Assembly: GCA_040882845.1 (NCBI GenBank)
Contig: JBBEAM010000013.1
Coordinates: forward strand, 186,001 to 250,000
Length of the DNA: 64,000 nucleotides
DNA from: JBBEAM01 sp040882845
Lineage (GTDB): Bacteria > Pseudomonadota > Alphaproteobacteria > Kiloniellales > DSM-21159
Reading direction: 5' to 3'
Part shown: positions 25,016-32,573 of the stretch, in pieces
Layout of the letters: every line of letters starts with the position of its first letter
Position numbering within the stretch: position 1 is the first letter of the stretch
Position numbers and translations under genes: made by a program
Notes under the pieces: generated by a model
Databases searched by the model: none
Told to the model about the DNA's origin: nothing
Seen by the model: only the letters and a program-made list of their open reading frames with translations

Positions 25016-27771
25016 GCGGCTGTACTCTCCGAATCGCCCTGGGGCATGCGGTTTTCCTCCAGCAGGGGGAAGTAGATTTTGAAGGTGGTCCCCTCATTCA
25101 GGGTGCTTTCGACAGCGATGATACCACCATGGGCGGTGACGATACCATGGGCCACCGCAAGGCCAAGACCGGTGCCTTTGCCGACCTCCTTGGTGGTGTA
25201 GAAAGGGTCGAAGATCTGCGGCAGGTTTTCCGGGGATATGCCGCAGCCCTCGTCGCGCACCATCAGACGGGCATAGCGTCCCGGCGCGAGCTTGCCCAAC
25301 TTCGCCGCGCCGTCCCGGTCCAGGTACAGCGGATCCAGATCGACATAGATCCGGCCGCGGTGCTGCTGGGAATCGGCGGCGTTTCCGACCAGATTGAGCA
25401 GCACCTGCAGCAGCTGTCCGGTGTCGATCTCGAGCTCCCCGCAGTCCTCGGCGAAGCTGGTTATCAGCTCGATGCTGCCGGGCAAGGCTGCCTTGACCAG
25501 GGGCAGGCCCTGATCGACGGCTTCGCGCATTGCGATGCGCCGGCGCTTCGGTTCTTCTGCGCGGCTGAAATCGAGCAGACGGCGGACCAGTTCCGCCACC
25601 CGCTCGGCGGTTTCCAGAATCTGCTCGGCGTCCTGCTTGCCCGGCGAGTCCGCCGGCAGGGAGTCGCTCAGATTCTCGGCCGCGATCATGATCGGCAGCA
25701 GCATGTTGTTGAAGTCGTGGGCGATTCCGCTGGCCAGGGTGGCGACGGCCTCCAGCTTCTGGGCGTGGAGCGCGAGGGCTTCCTGATTGCGCAGCTCGGC
25801 TTCCAGCCGCTTGCGATCGGAAATGTCGGCGACGACGTAGACCGCGCCACTGAAGGCGCCGCTTTCGGAGGTCAGGGGCGCCGCGTTGATCGACAGCTGC
25901 AGTTCCCGCCCATCCTTGTGTCTGCGGACGGTCTCGAAGTTGCGGATCGGCTCGCCACGGGCCATGCGCTCGCGCAGCTCGCTGCGCTCGCTCTCGCGCT
26001 CGGGAGGGATCTGCGGCGAGCGCTTGCCGATCACTTCTGCCGCGGACCAGCCGAAGATCGCCTCCGCCGCCGGGTTCCAGGAGACGATCCGGCTTTGGTC
26101 GTCCATCGTGACGATGCCGAGCGGCGAGGAATCGAGCTGCGACTGCAGCAGCTCCTTGGCCTGGCGCAGCTCGTTCTGCAGCCGGCGGTCCTCATTGATG
26201 TCCTGCAGGGTTCCGATCGAGCGGCTCATGCGGCCGTCGGGTCCGGGGATGCGCTCGCCGATCTCGCGGCACCAGAGGTATTCGCCGCTGACGCCGCGCG
26301 TGCGATAGACCGCCTCGAAGCGCTCGCCGCCGGCATCGAAGGCCTCGACGATGCGGTGGTATTCCGGCCAGTCCTCGGGGTGGATCAGATGCCGGATGTC
26401 CTCGTGGCTGCTGCCGATGTACTGCTCGCGGGTCAGGCCGTTGAAGTGCGGCATGGTCTCGGAGCAATCGATGCAGCGTCCTTTGTCCTCGTCCCAGACC
26501 CAATGCGCCATCATCGCCATCTGGGTGGCGTGGCGCAGCTGGGCATCGACCCTGGCGCGCGCGGCTTCCTCCCGCTTTTCCGTCGTAATGTTGCTGCCGA
26601 CGCCGCGGTAGGCGGCGATCCGGCCAGAGGCGTCATAGACCGGCTTGCCGCTGAAGCGCACCCAGGTCTCGCCGTGCTGGGGGTGTGGGAAGCGATAGGT
26701 CAGGTTCGAGAAGGACTCGCCGTGTAGCATGTAGTCCGCCACGACATCGGCGATCGACGGATTGGCGCCGATCCGCGCCAGCAGCTCCCAGCGGGTCGCC
26801 CCGATCAGGTCCCCCTGCGTCGCCACGGCGCCGTCGAGGATCGGGGTCGGACCGGTCTGCCAGGTAAAGCGCTGCTCGAGATCGGTTTCCCAGAACCAGT
26901 CGGCGGAAAGCTCGGCGAAGTCGCGGAAGCGGGATTCGCTGAGGTCGCGCTGTATTTCCGCGCGCTTGCGGTCGGTGATGTCGGCGATGAAGCCTTCATA
27001 GCCGAGGATGCCCCCGCGCTCGTCGCGCACCGTGTGCGAGGTCTCAGCGATCCAGATCGCCGTGCCGTCCTTGCGCAGAATCCGGGTTTCGAAATCCCGC
27101 GCCACGTCGTCGGTATCGAGCTTGGCGAGGAACTGCGGGCGTGTGCCCGGGTCGGCGTAGAAGTAGCGGCCGGCGTGGAAGAGGGCGAGAAACTCCTCGG
27201 GGTTCTCGCAGCCGGCGATCCGCGCCAGGGCGGGATTCACCTCCAGGAAGCTGCCCTCCCGGCTTGAGCGGTAGACGCCGACCGCGGCGCTTTCGAAGAA
27301 CTGCCGGTAGCGATACTCGGAGACGGCGCGGGCCTCGGCCAGCTTGGCGTGCTCGGTGATGTCGCTGAGGACGCTCAGGGTGCCGCCCATCGGTAGCACC
27401 TGCTCACGGCCCTGCACGGTCCGGCCATTGACCAGCTTGTATTCATAGGGGCGGCCCGGCTGATGATGGCTGCTCAGCCGCTCCGCGCGCCAATCGGCGA
27501 AGCCGTTGCAGGAGGCGATCCGCCCGCAGGCGTAGCAGATCTCGACCACCTCCTGGATTTCCCGGCCGGCCAGGGTTTCCTGGGTCCAGTTGGGGAAGAA
27601 CCAGTCGATGAAGGCGCCGTTGCAGTAGTACAGGCGGTGATCCGGGCCATAGTAGGCAAAGGCGTCCGGACTCTGTTCCAGGACCTCCAGAAGGAGTTCG
27701 GGATTGTCTTTGATCATCTGCCTGCCCGGTTTTCGATCCGAAGTCTCGCGGAACCCCGCTGGATAGGCCAT
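25012..27771 (-). CDS. Multi-PAS soluble sensor histidine kinase
   Basis: A protein of 919 residues (901 if it starts at ATG 27717; TTAGG favours 27771 slightly). No membrane segment or signal peptide is seen, so the sensor is cytoplasmic. Five PAS-type units run from about 45 to 690, each ending in D-I-T/S-D/E-R/H-type linkers (LSDITEHAKLAE, FIADITDRKRAE, VVADISDRKRLE). The dimerisation domain has the intact phosphoacceptor His685 in SGIAHDFNNMLLPIM. The ATPase domain shows the N box (LLNLVGNAADSQQ), the DEGCGISPENL G1 box and GTGLGLAVAHGI. It is an HDFNN-type kinase resembling hybrid kinases that have lost their receiver; the receiver is the next gene. Ligands are unknown. Confidence 0.92.
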   Translation of the reverse strand: MAYPAGFRETSDRKPGRQMIKDNPELLLEVLEQSPDAFAYYGPDHRLYYCNGAFIDWFFPNWTQETLAGREIQEVVEICYACGRIASCNGFADWRAERLSSHHQPGRPYEYKLVNGRTVQGREQVLPMGGTLSVLSDITEHAKLAEARAVSEYRYRQFFESAAVGVYRSSREGSFLEVNPALARIAGCENPEEFLALFHAGRYFYADPGTRPQFLAKLDTDDVARDFETRILRKDGTAIWIAETSHTVRDERGGILGYEGFIADITDRKRAEIQRDLSESRFRDFAELSADWFWETDLEQRFTWQTGPTPILDGAVATQGDLIGATRWELLARIGANPSIADVVADYMLHGESFSNLTYRFPHPQHGETWVRFSGKPVYDASGRIAAYRGVGSNITTEKREEAARARVDAQLRHATQMAMMAHWVWDEDKGRCIDCSETMPHFNGLTREQYIGSSHEDIRHLIHPEDWPEYHRIVEAFDAGGERFEAVYRTRGVSGEYLWCREIGERIPGPDGRMSRSIGTLQDINEDRRLQNELRQAKELLQSQLDSSPLGIVTMDDQSRIVSWNPAAEAIFGWSAAEVIGKRSPQIPPERESERSELRERMARGEPIRNFETVRRHKDGRELQLSINAAPLTSESGAFSGAVYVVADISDRKRLEAELRNQEALALHAQKLEAVATLASGIAHDFNNMLLPIMIAAENLSDSLPADSPGKQDAEQILETAERVAELVRRLLDFSRAEEPKRRRIAMREAVDQGLPLVKAALPGSIELITSFAEDCGELEIDTGQLLQVLLNLVGNAADSQQHRGRIYVDLDPLYLDRDGAAKLGKLAPGRYARLMVRDEGCGISPENLPQIFDPFYTTKEVGKGTGLGLAVAHGIVTAHGGIIAVESTLNEGTTFKIYFPLLEENRMPQGDSESTAA

Positions 27772-27910
27772 GAAAGATGCCTAACAGAAGTTAACAATGC
27801 GCTAGCGCAGCCTGTTTTCCGAGAAAGGGGAGATTCCCGCGTCTCAGAAAAGCCGGAATCGTGTATAAATATTGGCAAATTACGGGTTCGGCATCATGGG
27901 AGCTGTCCAT

Positions 27911-28369
27911 ATGGTTCGTTACATTGCACCCATCCTCCTGGGGGTGTTGCTGGTTCTCTCCGCCTGCGGGCGTAACACCGGCGACCGTGCCGCTTCCGGC
28001 GCGGGAATCGGCGCCGGCGTCGGCGCCGTGGTCGGCATGGCGACGGGTCTGACCGTGCTCGAGGGCGTCCTGATCGGGGCGGCGGCCGGCGGCCTGGCCG
28101 GCGGCCTGACCGACGAGGAGACGATCAACCTCGGCGATCCGATCTGGGCGACCGACGAGCATGAGGCCAACGACGCCGCCATCGCGCGGGTCCAGGCGGG
28201 ACTCTACGAGCTCGGCTACGATCCCGGCCCGGTCGACGGCGTCAAGGGTGCCCAGACCACGAATGCGATTCGCGCCTATCAGCGCAATCACGGCCTGCTG
28301 GTCGACGGCCGCGCCTCGCTGGAACTGGCGCAGCATATCGACCGGGAAATCCAGATGGCGAGAAGCTAG
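27911..28369 (+). CDS. Lipoprotein with glycine zipper and peptidoglycan-binding domain
   Basis: A protein of 152 residues. ATG 27911 has GGGAG nine bases upstream; in-frame starts at 27872 and 27896 are weaker. MVRYIAPILLGVLLVLSACG is a lipoprotein signal with Cys19 in the lipobox LSAC. The following GAGIGAGVGAVVGMATG and LIGAAAGGLAGGL form a glycine-zipper hairpin. The C-terminal part (about 95-150) is a PG_binding_1 domain (ARVQAGLYELGYDPGPVDG, IRAYQRNHGLLVDGRAS). It is likely an outer-membrane lipoprotein that touches the cell wall. TATAAA at 27864-27869 may be its -10. A GTGCGGC/GCCGCAC stem-loop occurs shortly downstream. Confidence 0.84.
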   Translation: MVRYIAPILLGVLLVLSACGRNTGDRAASGAGIGAGVGAVVGMATGLTVLEGVLIGAAAGGLAGGLTDEETINLGDPIWATDEHEANDAAIARVQAGLYELGYDPGPVDGVKGAQTTNAIRAYQRNHGLLVDGRASLELAQHIDREIQMARS

Positions 28370-28451
28370 CGCTTCCAGAAGCCCGGCGGTGCGGCGGGGA
28401 AGCCGCACGGGTACTGCTGGGTAGCTTTTTCCTATCGCCGCGCTCTGGCAG

Positions 28452-28462
28452 GCTCTATTTCA
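28452..28462 (+). repeat. Copy of the GCTCTATTTCA flank of the 21890 element
   Basis: An 11-base exact match to 21890-21900, in an intergenic gap and in the same orientation. No palindrome like that at 21908-21956 follows; the neighbouring hairpin is the RcnB-like terminator. It may be a decayed copy. Confidence 0.3.
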
Positions 28463-28479
28463 AAACCCCGAACTCGGGG
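28462..28479 (-). terminator. Short rho-independent terminator of the RcnB-like gene
   Basis: On the minus strand, CCCCG-AGTT-CGGGG followed by TTTT, beginning 6 bases after the stop codon of the RcnB-like gene. The stem is short (5 bp) but the T-run is in place. Confidence 0.5.
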
Positions 28480-28484
28480 ATCTT

Positions 28485-28820
28485 CTAACGCCCGGCGGCG
28501 TCGAGCAGGTTGATCGCTTCGATCACCCGCTGTGTCGCCTCGGCGATTAAATAGACGTCCTCTCCGATACGGATGTAGCGGCGGCCGTGTTTGGGGTGCG
28601 GCAAGCCATGGTGGCGATAGTCGAAGTCATTGTAGTGGACGTGGTGCGGGATGTAGTCCCCATGGCGGAATTTCTGCTGCCCTGGCGGGACGCAGCCCTT
28701 TTTCGCCAAGCCCGGCGGACAGAAGTTCTGTCCCGCGAGCGCGCTCTGGGGAAGCGTTGTGGCGGTGCCAAGCATTACCGCCGCCCCAATAAGTCCTCCG
28801 AGCATCGCTTTGGTTCTCAT
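28485..28820 (-). CDS. Secreted RcnB-like protein
   Basis: A 111-residue periplasmic protein with a clear signal peptide (MRTKAMLGGLIGAAVMLGTA, cleavage about SALA-GQ near residue 29). The mature part starts CPPGLAKKGCVPPGQQ, is rich in His, Tyr and Pro (IPHHVHYNDFDYRHHGLPHP), and ends RRYIRIGEDVYLIAEATQRV. That pattern of an xPPG region followed by Y-RIG-DVYLI is that of RcnB-family proteins, linked in E. coli to nickel and cobalt homeostasis. The many His residues would suit metal binding, but no metal exporter is near. GGGAG precedes the ATG and a small terminator follows. Confidence 0.7.
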   Translation of the reverse strand: MRTKAMLGGLIGAAVMLGTATTLPQSALAGQNFCPPGLAKKGCVPPGQQKFRHGDYIPHHVHYNDFDYRHHGLPHPKHGRRYIRIGEDVYLIAEATQRVIEAINLLDAAGR

Positions 28821-29043
28821 GAGCTCGCTCCCTTTCTCGCCTGTCTCGAAACTAAGCGGGATATCGGAAGGAATTGTGTCGATGCCGGGGCGGCCCCAAA
28901 AAAATCACAGGGCGCGAGGTTTGCCGTCACGGGGCTGACTGACCGTCGACTTCTGGGAGGCTCTGGGATAGCCTGCCCAGGGATGGCGAATCCGCCGCCT
29001 TGGCTGCCGCGCCATTGTTACTCCGCGGCTGAGGGAGGTTTAG

Positions 29044-29442
29044 ATGAGATTTCTCGCACCTTGGCGTCCGCAGCTGCTTTCCGTCCTGCGCATCATGGCG
29101 GGCCTGCTGTTCCTGCAGCATGGCACGACCAAACACCTGGGCTTTCCCGCCAGCGCGATGAACGACGTCGCGACCTTCAGCATGGGCGGGATCGCCGGCC
29201 TGTTCGAGCTGGTCGGCGGCGCCCTTCTGGTGGTCGGGCTGTTCACCCGCCCGGTGGCCTTCGTCCTCTCCGGCGTGATGGCCGCGGCCTACTTCATCGC
29301 TCATGCGCCGCAGGGCTTCTATCCGCTGCTCAACGGCGGCGAGCTGGCGGCGCTCTACTGCTTCACCTTCCTCTATCTCTCGGCCGCCGGTGGCGGCGCC
29401 TGGAGCTTGGACCGCCTGCTGAATAAGCAAGACTCGGCCTGA
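29044..29442 (+). CDS. DoxX family membrane protein
   Basis: A 132-residue protein with four hydrophobic helices, in the DoxX/SURF4-like family. LRIMAGLLFLQHGTTKHLGF is the family N-terminus (x-R-x-x-G-x-x-F-x-x-H-G-x-x-K), followed by GLFELVGGALLVVGLFTRPV. Members have been tied to redox or thiol stress membrane complexes, but the function here is unknown. GGAGG six bases before the ATG is an excellent ribosome site. The 223-base region upstream (28821-29043) shows no gene or clear promoter. A strong bidirectional terminator follows at 29480. Confidence 0.88.
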   Translation: MRFLAPWRPQLLSVLRIMAGLLFLQHGTTKHLGFPASAMNDVATFSMGGIAGLFELVGGALLVVGLFTRPVAFVLSGVMAAAYFIAHAPQGFYPLLNGGELAALYCFTFLYLSAAGGGAWSLDRLLNKQDSA

Positions 29443-29479
29443 GGCCTGTCGCGCATTCGGCCCGCTCGGCCCGCAATGC

Positions 29480-29511
29480 AAAAAGGCCGGCGCTTGCGCG
29501 CCGGCCTTTTT
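29480..29511. terminator. Strong bidirectional rho-independent terminator
   Basis: AAAAA-GGCCGGCGC-TTGC-GCGCCGGCC-TTTTT: a 9-bp GC stem with A-run and T-run on both sides. It serves doxX on the plus strand and tRNA-Ala on the minus strand. Confidence 0.88.
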
Positions 29512-29517
29512 AAAACC

Positions 29518-29593
<76 letters not shown>

Positions 29594-29638
29594 CTAAGGG
29601 ATCGCGGCCGCGGGCAGGCCCGGGGCGCGAGAGCCGGG

Positions 29639-29667
29639 AAATTAAGGGAGCCGCCGTGCCCTTTCAA
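29639..29667 (-). promoter_or_regulatory. Sigma-70-like promoter of tRNA-Ala
   Basis: On the minus strand, TTGAAA (29667-29662), a 17-base spacer and TAATTT (29644-29639). The start would lie about 40 bases before the mature tRNA 5' end. The -10 is imperfect. Confidence 0.5.
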
Positions 29668-29707
29668 GAGAAAACGAGGGGCGGCGCGGCGGCGAGAGCA
29701 AGATTCC

Positions 29708-29743
29708 CGGATCGCGCGGCTTCGGTGCGATCCAACCAGGCTC
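29708..29743. repeat. Second, partial copy of the intergenic element family
   Basis: It shares CGGATC, GTGCGATCC and CAGGCTC with 21921-21955, in the same order and nearly the same spacing (17 and 12 bases versus 16 and 12). Here GGATCGC/GCGATCC also form their own 7-bp stem. It lies between tRNA-Ala and the end of the TIGR02300 gene. Confidence 0.45.
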
Positions 29744-29759
29744 CCGGCTTCCCCCGGCC

Positions 29760-30239
29760 TTAATTGTCGTCCTTGGTGACCTTGACCTCGTCGAGATCGT
29801 CGTCCTCGTCGCCGAGGTCGGAGGTGTCTTCGATCACCGAATCGTCGTCATCGTCGTCGATGTCGACATCGAGATCGTCGTCCCCGTCCTCTGCCTCGCC
29901 GTCGTCGCTTTCGCTATCGTCGCTTTCGCCGTCGTCGCTGGCGTCGTCGTCGCTATCGTCGGCGACCTTGGCGGTGTCGCTCTCCGGCTTCTCGACTTCT
30001 TCGTCCTCGACTTCCTCTTCCTCGGCGGCCTCCTCCTCGGCCTTCTTCTTCGCCTTGGCGGCCTTGGCTTTTTCGCTCTGCTTATCTGGAGCGGCCCTGG
30101 AGCGCCGCGACTTCAAAATCGATTCTGGATCGAATTCCGCCTTGCAAGAGGGGCAGATGATGGGGGTGCGAGCGAAGTCGTAAAACTTCTGTCCACAGCT
30201 TTGGCACGTTCGCTTCGTGCCCCATTCCGGTTTGGCCAC
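29760..30239 (-). CDS. TIGR02300-family protein: zinc ribbon plus acidic tail
   Basis: A protein of 159 residues. The GTG at 30239 has GGAGG seven bases upstream and begins exactly at the family start (M/V)AKPEWGTKR, so the longer ATG frame to 30299 is rejected. Two CxxC pairs (Cys12/15 in CQSCG and Cys29/32 in CPSC) form a zinc ribbon in the first 40 residues. A Lys/Ala/Glu helix follows (about 55-80), then an extremely Asp/Glu-rich, disordered tail, ending DEVKVTKDDN. The family is alphaproteobacterial and uncharacterised. It is divergent from aroA. Confidence 0.88.
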   Translation of the reverse strand: MAKPEWGTKRTCQSCGQKFYDFARTPIICPSCKAEFDPESILKSRRSRAAPDKQSEKAKAAKAKKKAEEEAAEEEEVEDEEVEKPESDTAKVADDSDDDASDDGESDDSESDDGEAEDGDDDLDVDIDDDDDDSVIEDTSDLGDEDDDLDEVKVTKDDN

Positions 30240-30452
30240 GCGTTGCCTCCGATGGTTGCCTGCGCAATGCGGGCAAGGTGTCTCTGACAAGCCGCGCATT
30301 TGCCATGCTAGCGCGCCACTGTCAAACGCTAGCTGCGCCGGAGCCGCGCCGCGCCGCGGCTTGATGGGTGAAGCGGCGGGGCGGATGTGCTAGAGAGCGC
30401 GCCAGTTCATCCGGGCGTTTTCCGCCCAAGCACCATGAGGATGGCCCGGCCG

Positions 30453-31781
30453 ATGACCGCGCTCACCGCCCACCCCTGCGGCCCCCTGGCTGGCGAGGCC
30501 CTGATTCCCGGCGACAAGTCGCTGTCGCACCGGGCCTTGATGCTGGGTGCCCTGGCGGTGGGCGAGACCAGGATCTCCGGGCTGCTGGAAAGCGAGGACG
30601 TGCTGGCCACGGCTGCGGCGCTGCGCGCCCTGGGCGTCGAGGTTGAGCGTCGCGGCCCCGGCCGCTGGCGGGTCTTCGGGCGCGGAGTCTCCGGCCTGCG
30701 GGAGCCCGAGACGGTGCTCGACTTCGGCAACGCCGGCACCGGCGCCCGGCTGATGATGGGCCTGCTGGCCGGGCAGCCCTTGACCGCGGTGCTGACCGGC
30801 GATGCCTCGCTGCGGTCCCGGCCGATGGGGCGGATCTTCGAGCCGCTGTCGCGGATGGGAGTGCAGTTCCAGGCGCGCGAAGGCGGCCGCCTGCCGGCGA
30901 CCTTGATCGCGCCGGAGCGGCTGCGCCCGATTAGCTATCTCTCCCCGGTCGCCTCGGCGCAGATCAAGTCCGCGGTGCTTTTCGCCGGCTTGGCGGCGCC
31001 GGGCGAAACCACGGTGATCGAGCCGCTGCCGAGCCGCGACCATAGCGAGCGCATGCTGGCGGCCTTCGGCGCCAGGCTGCGCAGCGAGGACGGCGGGCAG
31101 GGCCACAGCGTCACCGTGGCCGGCGAAGCGGAGCTGACGCCGCAGGACCTGGCGATCGCCCGCGACCCCTCCTCCGCCGCCTTTCCGCTGGTCGCCGCCC
31201 TGATCGTGCCGGGCTCGCGGGTCGTGCTGCCGGGGATCGGCGTCAACCCGCTGCGCTGCGGTCTGTTCGAGACCCTGCGCGAGATGGGCGCCAAAATCGC
31301 CTTCGAGAACCGCCGCGAAGAGGCCGGCGAGCCGCTCGCCGATCTGGTGGTGGAGGCCGGCGTGCTCACGGGCGTCGAGGTGCCGGCGGCGCGCGCGCCG
31401 GCGATGATCGACGAGTATCCGATCCTCGCGGTGGCCGCCGCCTGCGCCGAGGGGCGCACGGCGATGCATGGCCTGGGCGAGCTGCGGGTCAAGGAAAGCG
31501 ACCGTCTCGCGGCCGTGGCCGAAGGCCTGGCGGCCTGCGGCGTCGCGGTCGAGGCGGGCGAGGACAGCCTGATCGTCGAGGGACAGGGCCGCCCGCCGCG
31601 GGGCGGCGCGGCGATCGCGGCGCGGCTCGACCACCGCATCGCGATGTCCTTCCTGGTGCTCGGGCTGGCCGCGGAACGGGCCGTCTCGATCGACGACGCG
31701 GCGCCGATCGAAACCTCCTTTCCCGGCTTCCCGGAACTGCTCTGCGGCCTGGGCGCTCGGATCGGGCCCGCCGGGGAATGA
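30453..31781 (+). CDS. aroA: 3-phosphoshikimate 1-carboxyvinyltransferase (EPSP synthase)
   Basis: A 442-residue EPSP synthase of the shikimate pathway, joining PEP to shikimate 3-phosphate. The N-terminal PEP site is IPGDKSLSHRALMLGALA, and LDFGNAGTGARLMMGLLAG with RSRPMGRIFEPL follows. The C-half has RDPSSAAFPLVAALI, MIDEYPILAVAAA and RVKESDRLAAVAEGL. The signature is nearest class II enzymes. The loop reads GNAGTG, with Gly at the position that is Ala in the glyphosate-insensitive CP4 enzyme. ATG 30453 is chosen (GAGGA upstream), though 30435 and 30441 are in frame. It overlaps cmk by ATGA. Confidence 0.95.
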   Translation: MTALTAHPCGPLAGEALIPGDKSLSHRALMLGALAVGETRISGLLESEDVLATAAALRALGVEVERRGPGRWRVFGRGVSGLREPETVLDFGNAGTGARLMMGLLAGQPLTAVLTGDASLRSRPMGRIFEPLSRMGVQFQAREGGRLPATLIAPERLRPISYLSPVASAQIKSAVLFAGLAAPGETTVIEPLPSRDHSERMLAAFGARLRSEDGGQGHSVTVAGEAELTPQDLAIARDPSSAAFPLVAALIVPGSRVVLPGIGVNPLRCGLFETLREMGAKIAFENRREEAGEPLADLVVEAGVLTGVEVPAARAPAMIDEYPILAVAAACAEGRTAMHGLGELRVKESDRLAAVAEGLAACGVAVEAGEDSLIVEGQGRPPRGGAAIAARLDHRIAMSFLVLGLAAERAVSIDDAAPIETSFPGFPELLCGLGARIGPAGE

Positions 31782-32428
31782 GCGTCCCGCCGGTGATCGC
31801 CATCGACGGCCCCTCGGCCTCGGGCAAGGGCACTCTGGCGCGGCGCCTGGCCGCGGCGTTGAATTACGCGCATCTCGACAGCGGCCTGCTGTACCGCGCG
31901 GTGGCGGCCAAGCTGCTGGCCTGCGGCCGCCACCCCGGAGATACCGCCGCCGCCGTGACGGCCGCGCGCAGCCTGACGCCGGAGGACCTGCGGCGGCCCG
32001 ATCTGCGCGGCGAGGCGGTCGGCGCCGGCGCCTCCGTGGCGGCCGCGCAGCAGGCGGTCCGCGACGAGCTGGTCGGCTTCCAGCGCGACTTCGCGGCGGC
32101 GCCGCCGGACGGCAAGGCCGGCGCGGTGGTCGACGGCCGGGACATCGGCAGCGTGATTTTCCCAGCGGCTCCGGTGAAGTTTTTCGTCACCGCCGACACC
32201 CGGACCCGGGCGGCCCGGCGACATCGGGAGTTGATCGAACGCGGCGAGGAGTCTATATACGCGCGCGTCTTGCAAGATATGCAGGAGCGTGACGCCCGTG
32301 ACGAGAAACGCGCGGCCGCGCCCCTCAAGGCGGCGAAGGATGCCGTGGTACTCGATACCAGCGCCCTCAGCGAGGAGCAGGTTTTCGAGGCTGCAATCCA
32401 AATCGTCCGGGACCGCCTGACGCCGTAA
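31778..32428 (+). CDS. cmk: Cytidylate kinase
   Basis: A 216-residue NMP kinase phosphorylating CMP and dCMP. The P-loop is IDGPSASGKGTL (residues 9-20), and HLDSGLLYRAVAAKLL is the substrate lip. VVDGRDIGSVIFPAAPVKFF carries the conserved GRDIG-V--P, and the lid region has TRAARRHREL, IYARVLQDMQERDARDEKRA. It is translationally coupled to aroA. aroA-cmk-rpsA is a widely conserved order. Confidence 0.95.
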   Translation: MSVPPVIAIDGPSASGKGTLARRLAAALNYAHLDSGLLYRAVAAKLLACGRHPGDTAAAVTAARSLTPEDLRRPDLRGEAVGAGASVAAAQQAVRDELVGFQRDFAAAPPDGKAGAVVDGRDIGSVIFPAAPVKFFVTADTRTRAARRHRELIERGEESIYARVLQDMQERDARDEKRAAAPLKAAKDAVVLDTSALSEEQVFEAAIQIVRDRLTP

Positions 32429-32573
32429 GCGCCGCCAAGAGCCGTTTAGGGGCGTCCATAGAGCAAGACCGAAGCCAACAGCCGTGATCTGGCCTGCGCC
32501 CTGCGCGTGGGCAAGACCGCCGGAGTCAACCGGCCGGCCCGCAACAGCACTATCGAAAGGATATACCAACCCA

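Noticed and set aside
27786..27797. CtrA half-site or operator at TAAC-AGAA-GTTA
   Set aside because: Only one TTAAC and a four-base dyad; too short to support.
30453..31781. Glyphosate-insensitive class II EPSP synthase
   Set aside because: The loop reads GNAGTG with Gly, not the Ala of the CP4 enzyme at this position, so insensitivity is not indicated.
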